Origin: Luteolibacter arcticus
Lineage (GTDB): Bacteria > Verrucomicrobiota > Verrucomicrobiia > Verrucomicrobiales > Akkermansiaceae
Assembly: GCF_025950235.1 (NCBI RefSeq)
Contig: NZ_JAPDDT010000026.1
Location: 1-57,628 of the forward strand
Direction: 5' to 3'
Length of the DNA: 57,628 nt
Below the pieces are notes generated by a model. That model had not been told where the DNA came from. It was given only the letters and a program-made list of their open reading frames with translations, and searched no databases. Below are positions 27,700-35,553 of this stretch, piece after piece; within the stretch, counting starts at the first letter, position 1; each line of letters opens with the position of its first letter. The translations under genes and the position numbers were made by a program.

Positions 27700-28683
27700 T
27701 TATTGCGACGAGGAATCGCGCAACAGGACGTCTTCGGGAGCCACCGTGGCCAAGCGGCCGCGGGCGTCGACGTACTGGGAGCGGAAGGCTTCAACGCCCG
27801 ATTCAAGCCGCGAAATCCGCTCGGCCCACGTTTCGAGGCTGCCCGGAACCGACTTGCCGCGGTTCGTCTGGGCTTCATTGCGGATCCGCGAAACCTCCAG
27901 CTCGGCCCGGTCGAGGCGGCGCTTGGCTTCGCTCACGTCGCGCCGCAGTCCCGCCAGCTTCTTGTCCGCGTCCTGCTTGGCCTGCTTTTCGGGTGAGATC
28001 CCCGGCTCCGGCTTCGCCGGCACCGGGCGACCCTGAAGTTGGGTGGCGACCAGCTTCTCGTGCTGGTCTGCGGCAGCTTTCTCCCGGCTCAGGGCCTCCA
28101 TCGACTCCTCGACATCCCACTGGAAACGCTCCTGCCAGGACGCGGCCAAATCCTCCGGACCAAGGCTGGAGACACCTTGGGAGTGAACGATCTCGACTCC
28201 GGCCGGGGTCACGCGCCGGATGGTCACCTCGCGGTAAACCTTTCCGCCGACTGCCTCGAGTTGCGCCATCTTTTCACCCGCAGCGGCCTGTCGGGCCTGC
28301 TTGCGGAAGGCGGCCCGGTATTCCGCGAACGATGCTTTGGCCCCTTCGACCGAACCCTTCAGGACGGCATGTTGGCTGCGCAGCTCCTTCAGGCGCTCGG
28401 TACTCGTGGCGGCGGCAAGTTTCGCCTTTTCCAAATCCACGGGCTGTCCCGTGATGGGCTGGGACCGTTCCCGGAATTCGTCCCGGGCGATCTCGGCCCG
28501 CCGGCGCAAGGTATCCAGCTCGTGCTTCTCCTCCTTGAGCACTTGCTCCAGGTCCGCCTTGCCACTGGAGAACTTGAAGCGCTTGTCCACCATCAGCGAG
28601 AACGCGATGCCCGCGAACACCAGCACGATGATGCCGACCAGAAAGCCGACCATCCCGGACTGATCGTTGGAGTCATTCAGCAT
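27700..28683 (-). CDS. Membrane-anchored coiled-coil protein, repeat-domain paralogue 3
   Basis: 327 residues. One membrane helix at 11-31, then charged heptads (45-75, 85-110, 235-315) forming coiled coils. Residues 120-190 contain the domain shared with the two paralogues upstream: YREVTIRRVTPAGVEIVHSQG...LGPEDLAASWQERFQWD. It is the last gene of the operon, 5 nt after the preceding stop. The N-terminus is probably cytosolic and the bulk periplasmic, or the reverse; topology cannot be fixed. Function unknown; an envelope scaffold is inferred. Confidence 0.8.
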   Translation of the reverse strand: MLNDSNDQSGMVGFLVGIIVLVFAGIAFSLMVDKRFKFSSGKADLEQVLKEEKHELDTLRRRAEIARDEFRERSQPITGQPVDLEKAKLAAATSTERLKELRSQHAVLKGSVEGAKASFAEYRAAFRKQARQAAAGEKMAQLEAVGGKVYREVTIRRVTPAGVEIVHSQGVSSLGPEDLAASWQERFQWDVEESMEALSREKAAADQHEKLVATQLQGRPVPAKPEPGISPEKQAKQDADKKLAGLRRDVSEAKRRLDRAELEVSRIRNEAQTNRGKSVPGSLETWAERISRLESGVEAFRSQYVDARGRLATVAPEDVLLRDSSSQ

Positions 28684-28688
28684 GAAAC

Positions 28689-29723
28689 TCAGTTCTTAGG
28701 GGCAGTGGCCGGATCGCCATTCTGACCCTTTTTGGCCTCTTCGACCTTGGCGATCTTCTCCTTGATCTCACGGATCTCGTCCTGAAGCTTTGAGATGTCG
28801 CTCTTGGCCCGCCGGATTTTCGATTCGTTGGCCGGGATCGAGTCGCGGCTCTCGCGCGCCGCCCGCTCCATGACGCGGAGTTCTTCCTGCATCTGCGGGG
28901 CGCGGCTCAGCTTCTTGGTCTTCTCACGGGCGATATCCAGACGCTTGCCATCGATGGCCGCTTGATTGCGACCGATCGAATCCTTGGCCTTCACCACCGC
29001 GGCATTCAAGGTGGTGATCTCTTGGTTCAGCGTCTCGATCTGACGCAATTTCCCCTTGCCGCTCTCACCGAGGTTCGTGAGTTCGACATCGTTGGTCAGG
29101 TTTTGGAAAACGGCGTCCGCTGCGGTTTCGATCGCCTTCTTCTTTTCCAAGTCGAACTGGAAGCGATCAAAGAGATCCGCAGGCAAATCCTCTGGCTTGA
29201 TCGTCTTGGATCCGGCCGAATGCGTAATCCGCACTCCCGTGTGATCAACCGCCTTCACTTCGACATTGGAGAAAACTTCGCCGGACGGAGTCTTGATGTC
29301 GTCCATCTTGTTCCCAACCGCGGAACCCCACTCGGAGGCGCGATACTGATCCTTGTATCCCTCCCAGTCGGCCAAGGCCTTCTGGACTTCCTCGTTGGCC
29401 GCCGTCTTGGCAGCATTGAGTTCCTCGATCTGCTTGGCGAGGCCCGCATTCCGGGTGGTCAGCTCGTCCGCTTCCCGCGCCTTGGCTTTGGCGACGCCAG
29501 CTTCTTCGAGCCGATCCTTGGCATTCTGGATCTGGGTCTTGAGGCTGCCGATCTCGAGACCTTCGTCACGGATCACGGCTTCGATTTTCTTCTGGCCCCC
29601 TTGCAAGCCCTCGTCGAACACGAAGAGATAGAGGGTGCCGAAGCCGACAAGGACGAGGAGCGCCAGCAAGGTGCCAATGACACCGGGGCCGCGGCTGCTG
29701 GTGAGAAGATCGGTAAATCCCAT
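28689..29723 (-). CDS. Membrane-anchored coiled-coil protein, repeat-domain paralogue 2
   Basis: 344 residues from ATG 29723 (MGFTDLLTSS); the upstream extension codes poorly. Membrane helix at about 14-36, long coiled coil 40-118, shared domain 120-191 (FSNVEVKAVDHTGVRITHSAG...IKPEDLPADLFDRFQFD), second coiled coil 195-330 with many Lys/Glu/Ala heptads. Layout is nearly superimposable on the next gene (anchor, coil, domain at 120-190, coil). 34 nt separate it from the small lipoprotein gene upstream. Function unknown. Confidence 0.8.
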   Translation of the reverse strand: MGFTDLLTSSRGPGVIGTLLALLVLVGFGTLYLFVFDEGLQGGQKKIEAVIRDEGLEIGSLKTQIQNAKDRLEEAGVAKAKAREADELTTRNAGLAKQIEELNAAKTAANEEVQKALADWEGYKDQYRASEWGSAVGNKMDDIKTPSGEVFSNVEVKAVDHTGVRITHSAGSKTIKPEDLPADLFDRFQFDLEKKKAIETAADAVFQNLTNDVELTNLGESGKGKLRQIETLNQEITTLNAAVVKAKDSIGRNQAAIDGKRLDIAREKTKKLSRAPQMQEELRVMERAARESRDSIPANESKIRRAKSDISKLQDEIREIKEKIAKVEEAKKGQNGDPATAPKN

Positions 29724-29757
29724 GGGATTCGAATGGTCGAATGGTAAACTTTGAAGG

Positions 29758-30093
29758 CTACTTGGCGATATACTTGCGGCGATAGGCCTGATGCTGCTTC
29801 TCAACATCGGCCTTCTCCTTCTCAAGCGCCTCGACCTCGGACTCCAGCGTGGAAATCTGGGTGCGATTGTCTTCCGCCTGTTGCTTCAGCTCGTCGATCT
29901 TCGCACTCCGGTCCGGCGGGATCTGCTCCATCCGCTCCTGAAGAATCGAAAGCTCGCCCTGAAGCTTGCTGATCTCGGCACGTTGTTCATCGCGCTTGAG
30001 AACCAAAGCCGGATCGTCGCCGCAGGAATTTAATGCAACACAAATAGATAGGGCCGCCACACAGCGGCCCCACAAAGGGAATATGGATTTCAT
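29758..30093 (-). CDS. Small coiled-coil lipoprotein
   Basis: 111 residues. A lipoprotein signal ends VALNSC, then an uninterrupted coiled coil from about 32 to 105 (KRDEQRAEISKLQGELSILQ, ...). Its start codon overlaps the upstream stop (TGATG), so translation is coupled. It lacks the shared domain of its neighbours and looks like a rod tethered to the outer membrane, of the Lpp or LppA kind in shape only. Confidence 0.85.
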   Translation of the reverse strand: MKSIFPLWGRCVAALSICVALNSCGDDPALVLKRDEQRAEISKLQGELSILQERMEQIPPDRSAKIDELKQQAEDNRTQISTLESEVEALEKEKADVEKQHQAYRRKYIAK

Positions 30094-31094
30094 CAGGGAG
30101 TCGTGAAAGAAGGACGAGACTGGTAGCCGGAGGTCACCGGAGCATTGGAGCCAGCCGACCGGGGCTTGAAGGTCCAGTTCTTACTCGGGGTCCGATACGA
30201 CTGCGGCGTATTGACCCGTGCCGGTGCACCACCAGTGCAGGGATCGTAGAAGATCGACGCCGATGGACGGTAAGGCCGCACGTATGAGTAGGAGCGGTAG
30301 TAAGGCCGCGAGTAGTAATTGGAATACCAGACCGTGGTCCCGCTGCTGCCAAAGCTCCGTGGCCGCTCGCTTAAGCGGGAGCGGGAAAAAGTCTCTGGCG
30401 AAGTGGCAGCAATCGACGGAGTGGCGCGAGGCTCGGGCGTCGACGCCATGGCCAACGCCCTGCGATCGTCTTCTTCTTTCTGGACCTCGGCTGCGGCAGT
30501 CACCCGCTCATCGACCCAAGAGTCGTAGGCAAGCGCAGTTTCCTTTTCCTGGCGAATCGCTGCACCAGCGATCTCCGCATCCAATCCAAAAATCTCGTGC
30601 TGGGACGGGGTCAGATCCGCCGCCGCGAGCCGGGCCGTTCCCGTGGCATGACGAAACTCGACACCCACATCCGTGACCCGGGTGATCACCGCGTTTTCAT
30701 AAGACCGGCCACGAAGTCCGGTGAACTTCGCGAACTCGCGCCCTACGGCCGCGCCGCGGGTCGCCCGCATCCATTCGTTCTTGGCAATTTCCAGCGACTC
30801 ATGGGCACGCTCGACCTCCTCACGGGCCTCGTCGCGTTGCGCTGCTAGCTCACGACGCCAAGCGTCGCCGCGTTCCACTTCCGCCGTCAAAGCGGCGAAG
30901 CCTTGGTCACCGGCTTTCTGTTTGGAAAGACGCAGTTCCAGAAGCTCGACCTGATGAGCCACTTCGACCCTCTCGGATTCAAGTTTCCACCATTGCGGAT
31001 CAGCCTTCGCCTCCGTGTTCCTTTGGCAGGACGGGAGCACGAAGCATGCTGCCGCAGCAGCGGCTAACAGGCGGGGAGGAGTTAACGCCTTCAT
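30093..31094 (-). CDS. Coiled-coil lipoprotein, repeat-domain paralogue 1
   Basis: 333 residues, first gene of the four-gene operon. Lipoprotein signal ends FVLPSC (Cys23). Coiled coil about 35-108. The shared domain is at about 107-172 (SYENAVITRVTDVGVEFRHATG...AAADLTPSQHEIFGLD). The C-terminus (235-333) is low-complexity, rich in Tyr, Arg, Ser and Pro. The lipid anchor contrasts with the membrane helices of paralogues 2 and 3, suggesting a set of proteins placed on both membranes. Promoter not identified. Confidence 0.82.
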   Translation of the reverse strand: MKALTPPRLLAAAAAACFVLPSCQRNTEAKADPQWWKLESERVEVAHQVELLELRLSKQKAGDQGFAALTAEVERGDAWRRELAAQRDEAREEVERAHESLEIAKNEWMRATRGAAVGREFAKFTGLRGRSYENAVITRVTDVGVEFRHATGTARLAAADLTPSQHEIFGLDAEIAGAAIRQEKETALAYDSWVDERVTAAAEVQKEEDDRRALAMASTPEPRATPSIAATSPETFSRSRLSERPRSFGSSGTTVWYSNYYSRPYYRSYSYVRPYRPSASIFYDPCTGGAPARVNTPQSYRTPSKNWTFKPRSAGSNAPVTSGYQSRPSFTTP

Positions 31095-31290
31095 CGGGAA
31101 AAGTTCAACAGGGATAGGAACGATTTACAAGGCGGATTCTTTCATGTGGCATAAGTGTTTTCCAAGCTCTGATTCGGACTTCATGTAAATTTCACGTAAA
31201 CCCGCCGCCGGGTCCGGAATCCTTTTCCAACGATGCCCTAATTCACACTTGTATGACAGCTTTCCTCCCTCCAAAACGCTCCCGAACGCC

Positions 31291-32268
31291 ATGCCGACCC
31301 GCGTACTACTGACCACTTGTAGCTTCCAGGACACTCCCGGACCCCACCACGCCCAGCTTGAGAGCCAGGGTTTTGAGATCGTCCGCGAACGCGGCCCACT
31401 GACCGAGGCCCGGATGCTGGAGCTCGCCGGCGGATTCGACGCCTTCCTGTGCGGGGACGACGCCATCACCCGCGCCGTCATCGAGAAAAGCCTGCCGCGC
31501 CTGCGCGTGATCTCGAAATACGGGATCGGCCTCGACAAGATCGACGTCGCCACCACCAAGGAATTTGGCATTCCCGTCCTCTTCACCCCCGGCGTGAACC
31601 ACACCACCGTGGCCGAGCACACCTTCTGCCTGCTGCTGGCGATGCAGAAGAACCTCGTCGAGACGGTCAATGCCACCCGTCAGGGCAAGTGGCTGCGAAT
31701 CACCGGCCACGAGCTGTGGCGCAAGCGCATCGGCCTGATCGGCATGGGCCGCATCGGCCAGGAAATGGCCCGCCGCGCCCACGGCTTCGACATGGAGATC
31801 CACGGCTTCGGCAACTTCTGGCCGGACGACATCGCCGCGCAATACGGCGTGATCCGCCACGACACGGTCGAGTCGCTCTTCTCCGCCGTGGATATCATCA
31901 GCCCGCACACCAAGTTGAATGCGGCGACCCACCACCTCATCAACCGCCAGCGCCTCGCACTGATGCCTGAGGGCTCTTACGTCGTGAACACCGGCCGTGG
32001 CGAACTCGCCGACTCCGCCGCCATCCTCGAGGCCCTCGCTTCCGGCCGCCTCGCCGGCTACGGCACCGACGTGATGGAAGAAGAACCCCCGCCGGCCGAT
32101 CATCCCCTGCTCTCTCACCCGAAGGTCATCGTGACCGCCCACATCGGCTCGCGCACCTTTGAAAGCGTCCCGCGCCAGGCCAAGATGTCGCTGGATAACC
32201 TCCTCAACTTCCTCTCCGGCACCGGACCGATCGCCTGCGCCAACGGCGTCATCCCTTCCGACGAATGA
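31291..32268 (+). CDS. D-isomer 2-hydroxyacid dehydrogenase
   Basis: 325 residues from ATG 31291 (MPTRVLLTTCSF). NAD-dependent family including phosphoglycerate dehydrogenase. The Rossmann motif GLIGMGRIGQEMARRA is in the middle and the catalytic triad is present: Arg in NTGRGELAD, Glu in GTDVMEEEPPP, His in TAHIGSRT. Its neighbour is a KDG-kinase-like sugar kinase 76 nt downstream, which hints at sugar-acid catabolism rather than serine synthesis. The exact substrate is not clear. Confidence 0.9.
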   Translation: MPTRVLLTTCSFQDTPGPHHAQLESQGFEIVRERGPLTEARMLELAGGFDAFLCGDDAITRAVIEKSLPRLRVISKYGIGLDKIDVATTKEFGIPVLFTPGVNHTTVAEHTFCLLLAMQKNLVETVNATRQGKWLRITGHELWRKRIGLIGMGRIGQEMARRAHGFDMEIHGFGNFWPDDIAAQYGVIRHDTVESLFSAVDIISPHTKLNAATHHLINRQRLALMPEGSYVVNTGRGELADSAAILEALASGRLAGYGTDVMEEEPPPADHPLLSHPKVIVTAHIGSRTFESVPRQAKMSLDNLLNFLSGTGPIACANGVIPSDE

Positions 32269-32273
32269 TTCCC

Positions 32274-32339
32274 TCCCAAATCACCCAATAACTCAATTCC
32301 CAAATCTCTCAATTTCCCAATTTCCCAATTTCCCAAATC
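32274..32339 (+). repeat. AT-rich short tandem and direct repeats
   Basis: Three copies of TCCCAAATC (32274, 32298, 32331) are interspersed with three perfect tandem units AATTTCCC (32311-32334). The tract is pyrimidine-rich and AT-rich, unlike the flanking genes, and fills the dehydrogenase-kinase gap completely. Slippage-prone; a role as mRNA leader or binding array is possible. Confidence 0.75.
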
Positions 32340-32344
32340 TTCCC

Positions 32345-33442
32345 ATGTCTCTCACGCTTCGCACCGCTGCTTCCTGCCAGTTCGACATCATCTCGCTGGG
32401 TGAAATCATGCTCCGCCTCGATCCCGGCGACGGCCGGGTTCGCACCACCCGCCAGTTCCAGGCATGGGAAGGCGGCGGCGAATACAACGTCGCTCGCGGC
32501 CTCCGCCGCTGCTTCGGCAAGCGCGCCGCGGTGGTCACCGCCTTCGCCGACAATGACGTGGGCCGCTTGATCGAGGACTTCATCCTGCAGGGCGGCGTCG
32601 ACACCCGCTTCGTCCAGTGGAAGCCCTTCGATGGCATCGGCCGCAACATTCGCAACGGCCTCAACTTCACCGAACGCGGCTTCGGCATCCGCGGTGCGAA
32701 GGGCACCCCCGACCGCGGCCTCACCGCCGCCAGCCAGATGAAGCCGGGCGATGTCGATTGGGACGATGTCTTCGGCAAGCACGGCGCGCGCTGGTTCCAC
32801 ACAGGCGGCATCTTCGCCGCGCTCTCGGAAACGACCGCCGAACTCACCATCGAGGCCTGCAAGAAGGCCAAGGAATACGGCACCATCGTCGCCTATGACC
32901 TCAACTATCGCCCCTCCCTCTGGAAGTCGATCGGCGGTCAGGCCAAGGCGCAGGAAGTCAACCGCGAGATCGCCAAATACGTCGATGTGATGATCGGCAA
33001 CGAGGAGGACTTCACGGCCTCCCTCGGCTTTGAGGTGGAAGGCGTGAGCGAGCACATCACCGGCATCGAGGTGGACAACTTCAAGAACATGATCGAGCGC
33101 GCGGTGAAGGATTTCCCGAACTTCCAGGTCGTCGCCACCACCCTGCGCGATGTCCACAGCGCCACCATCAATGACTGGGGCGCAGTCTGCTGGCACGCCG
33201 GCGAATTCCACGAGGCGCCCCATCGCCCGAAGCTCGAAATTTATGACCGCGTCGGCGGCGGCGATTCTTTCGCCTCCGGCCTCGCCTACGGTTTTATGGA
33301 GTTCAATGACGCCAAGATGGCCGTCGAATACGGCGCCGCCCACGGCGCACTCGCGATGACCACCCCCGGCGACACCACCATGGCCACGGTCGATGAGGTG
33401 AAAAAGCTCGTCGGCGGCGGCTCGGCCCGGGTGGACCGGTAG
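32345..33442 (+). CDS. kdgK: PfkB-family sugar kinase, 2-keto-3-deoxygluconate kinase-like
   Basis: 365 residues from ATG 32345. Ribokinase/PfkB fold: SLGEIMLRLDPGDGR at the start, a sugar-binding glycine-rich WEGGGEYNVA, and the C-terminal ATP/anion-hole signature DRVGGGDSFASGLAYGF with the catalytic Asp. The N-terminal features and length fit 2-dehydro-3-deoxygluconokinase, which feeds KDPG into the Entner-Doudoroff aldolase. Proximity to a 2-hydroxyacid dehydrogenase fits sugar-acid metabolism. The specific substrate is inferred. Confidence 0.8.
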   Translation: MSLTLRTAASCQFDIISLGEIMLRLDPGDGRVRTTRQFQAWEGGGEYNVARGLRRCFGKRAAVVTAFADNDVGRLIEDFILQGGVDTRFVQWKPFDGIGRNIRNGLNFTERGFGIRGAKGTPDRGLTAASQMKPGDVDWDDVFGKHGARWFHTGGIFAALSETTAELTIEACKKAKEYGTIVAYDLNYRPSLWKSIGGQAKAQEVNREIAKYVDVMIGNEEDFTASLGFEVEGVSEHITGIEVDNFKNMIERAVKDFPNFQVVATTLRDVHSATINDWGAVCWHAGEFHEAPHRPKLEIYDRVGGGDSFASGLAYGFMEFNDAKMAVEYGAAHGALAMTTPGDTTMATVDEVKKLVGGGSARVDR

Positions 33443-33493
33443 TTAAATCACCTGCTCAGGCCAATAAGAGTCCGGCACGAAGTGCCATCTCCA

Positions 33494-33625
33494 CGGAGTG
33501 CTGCGACTTGTCGCAGCTTTCCCCGCGAGGCTTGCCGAGACGAAAACAAAGGAGCCACGGGCCGCAGAGGCCCTTCACGGCGACCAGTCGCCTGCCGGAA
33601 AGCGGTGACAAGTCACCGCAGTCCG
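33494..33625. repeat. REP/BIME-like element with inverted ends
   Basis: A 29-nt left end (33494-33522) and right end (33597-33625) are imperfect inverted copies. Each contains a perfect hairpin with a two-base loop: TGCGAC-TT-GTCGCA and GCGGTGAC-AA-GTCACCGC. A third, GGCGAC-CA-GTCGCC, lies between, at 33579-33592. This resembles a bacterial interspersed mosaic element made of paired REPs. The flanking stretch 33443-33724 holds nothing else I can name apart from a GGCAC/GTGCC stem near 33475. Confidence 0.7.
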
Positions 33626-33724
33626 GGCACCCGTGCGTCACACAACCGTGCAAGTTGCGTGACAGTTAGCAAATTCACACCTGCGGCCTTGCACGCGGGC
33701 GGTCTCCATGCGAGGCCCTGCCGC

Positions 33725-35251
33725 GTGAAATCGGTTTTCCCCCGCTGTTTGCTCCTTCCGGCCCTCGTCACGATGGCGGCGGGAGCGGCTCTGGACCTCG
33801 ACTCGTGGCAAACCGCGCCCCTGGCCGCCGCCGCCACCGGGACCGGCGCAAGCAACAATTGGTACCTTTTCCCCGACGCCAACGACAACCCGCGGGTGCT
33901 GGTCAAGGCTACCGGCACCGGAGCCACGGTGAATCACCGGATTCTCACGGGTGGTCCTCCCAACTGGACGGCTGGCGCACTGACCGGGACACCCAGCCTG
34001 AACAAGCAGGGTGTGATCGTGCCGTATACCAACGGCTCTGCATACGTGATCGCCCCGCACAACACCGAATTGTGGTTGCGCTTCTTCAATGCCGCGGGAG
34101 AGCTCAAGCTCAGCGAAAAAGTGGACAGGTCCACCGTCCCTGTTCCAATCAGTTCGATCGGGCTGAGCGCCGCTCGGGACGCCGGAGGCGGTCTCCATAT
34201 CGTTTACCTTGGAAGTCCCAATACCACCTCGGAAACGCTGAGGTATGCCTTCCGCTCTGCCTCCGGCGATTGGACGTGGTCGACGCCCCGGGACCTGAGC
34301 ACTCAGAGCCAGTTCGTCCGACAGACTGTGGTCATCCCCTCGGATACAAAGGCAGCCAAAATCTACGCCTCGCTCCAAACCGGTACGGTCTACTCCCTCC
34401 TGCGAGCGACCGTGACCAATGCCAATATCGCCGCCGGCTCGGCCGAGAACCTCGGCAATAACATCGCCGAGCACATCGCAGGCAACCGGCTCGGGGGTGT
34501 GGACCGTCTGTATTATTTCGCCAAGGCGGCCCAGGACGGCTTTTGGAATCTCAAGCAAGCCGGCCTCACCGATCCCGTCCAAACCATCGGCCTCTGCTCC
34601 CCGACAAGCATCATCTGCGCGCCGGGACCGGACAACAAACAACGCATCGTCTGGCTCGATGGACTGGCCAAAGAGATCCACTACCTGAAGCCGGGTACCA
34701 CTTCCGCCTACGACGTCCTCCATCCGGTGACTGACACCAACGGCACAGCCGAAGTGCGCGGACTCCACTTCAAGAACGGCAAGCCCCACCTGCTCTACCG
34801 GAACAGCCTGCAGCAGGCATTCATGGCATTTCCAGGTGAGGACCTAGACACCGACGGCAACGGCCGCTCCGATTTGATCGACCTCGCATTCAACTCGAGC
34901 ACGGCCGGGATCAAGATCCTGCCAACCGCCCCCTCTGCCCCGGGTCTCCCCCTGTCAGAGAACAAATTCAAGTTCCAGATTCCGACCATCGGCTCCGCCA
35001 TCTCGAACGGTGCCGGGGGGCTCTTCAGCAACAGCAAGAGCATCACCTACGGCGTGGAGACCTCCACCGACGCCGTGACCTGGACCACCCTTGGTGCCAG
35101 CAGCCCGCTGATCATCGTCCAATCCTCGGTGAGCGGCACCTTTCCGAACGAGCTGAAAACCTTTTCGGTAATGTACAACGAGACGATCCCGGCAGCTCCC
35201 TCCAAGCGATTCTTCCGCATCAAGATCACCCGCCCCGCGGCTGCCTACTGA
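33725..35251 (+). CDS. Secreted hypothetical protein with a DxDGNG calcium-like motif
   Basis: 508 residues from GTG 33725. Signal peptide about 1-21 (MKSVFPRCLLLPALVTMAAG). Repeated beta units (around residues 60-370) suggest a beta-propeller of sialidase- or exo-type shape. EDLDTDGNGRSDLIDLAF is a thrombospondin-3/dockerin-like calcium loop, followed by a C-terminal beta domain YGVETSTDAVTWT...FFRIKITRP that is typical of secreted verrucomicrobial proteins. No catalytic motif is visible. Probably exported to the envelope or surface. Longer upstream frames run through the palindromic repeat and are rejected. Confidence 0.7.
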   Translation: MKSVFPRCLLLPALVTMAAGAALDLDSWQTAPLAAAATGTGASNNWYLFPDANDNPRVLVKATGTGATVNHRILTGGPPNWTAGALTGTPSLNKQGVIVPYTNGSAYVIAPHNTELWLRFFNAAGELKLSEKVDRSTVPVPISSIGLSAARDAGGGLHIVYLGSPNTTSETLRYAFRSASGDWTWSTPRDLSTQSQFVRQTVVIPSDTKAAKIYASLQTGTVYSLLRATVTNANIAAGSAENLGNNIAEHIAGNRLGGVDRLYYFAKAAQDGFWNLKQAGLTDPVQTIGLCSPTSIICAPGPDNKQRIVWLDGLAKEIHYLKPGTTSAYDVLHPVTDTNGTAEVRGLHFKNGKPHLLYRNSLQQAFMAFPGEDLDTDGNGRSDLIDLAFNSSTAGIKILPTAPSAPGLPLSENKFKFQIPTIGSAISNGAGGLFSNSKSITYGVETSTDAVTWTTLGASSPLIIVQSSVSGTFPNELKTFSVMYNETIPAAPSKRFFRIKITRPAAAY

Positions 35252-35307
35252 GCAGGCGAGGCACGGGGACAGCCTGCCAGAGAGGCGGGCTTATGAAGGG
35301 TAAGGGG

Positions 35308-35327
35308 CATCGACATTTCTGTCGATG
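35308..35327. repeat. Perfect 8-bp hairpin
   Basis: CATCGACA-TTTC-TGTCGATG lies in the 302-bp gap between the secreted-protein gene and the giant gene's terminator. It is a compact palindrome of the REP kind. The rest of the gap (35252-35494) has no other structure I can support. Confidence 0.55.
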
Positions 35328-35494
35328 GGCTCCGGTCGGGCGAAGCACCAGAGAGATTTGCCAATCGAGACGACGACGTTGGGAAAACGAACCTCTCCCC
35401 CGGAACGAAGAGGTCCAGGCGCGAACAACGGGGCCACCTTGATGCAAGCTCCTGACAATTCTCGCCACAGCCGTCACCCGTTGATCCCACCCAC

Positions 35495-35527
35495 AAAAAA
35501 ACCCCGCACCCGTTGCCGGATGCGGGG
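35495..35527 (-). terminator. Rho-independent terminator of the giant repeat-protein gene
   Basis: On the minus strand CCCCGCA, a 12-nt loop and TGCGGGG are followed by seven T, 27 nt past the stop at 35554. Classical intrinsic terminator. Confidence 0.9.
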
Positions 35528-35553
35528 AGTGAAGCAGGACCGTCCGGAAGCGA

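Noticed and set aside
31125..31676. Minus-strand frame ending in a stretch that looks protein-like (YKCELGHRWKR)
   Set aside because: It overlaps the dehydrogenase gene and its apparent quality comes from the AT-rich gap; no start or ribosome site fits.
33443..33724. Possible cobalamin or c-di-GMP riboswitch before the secreted protein
   Set aside because: No B12 box and no GGGACGCAAAG-type signature; the structure is explained by the palindromic REP-like element.
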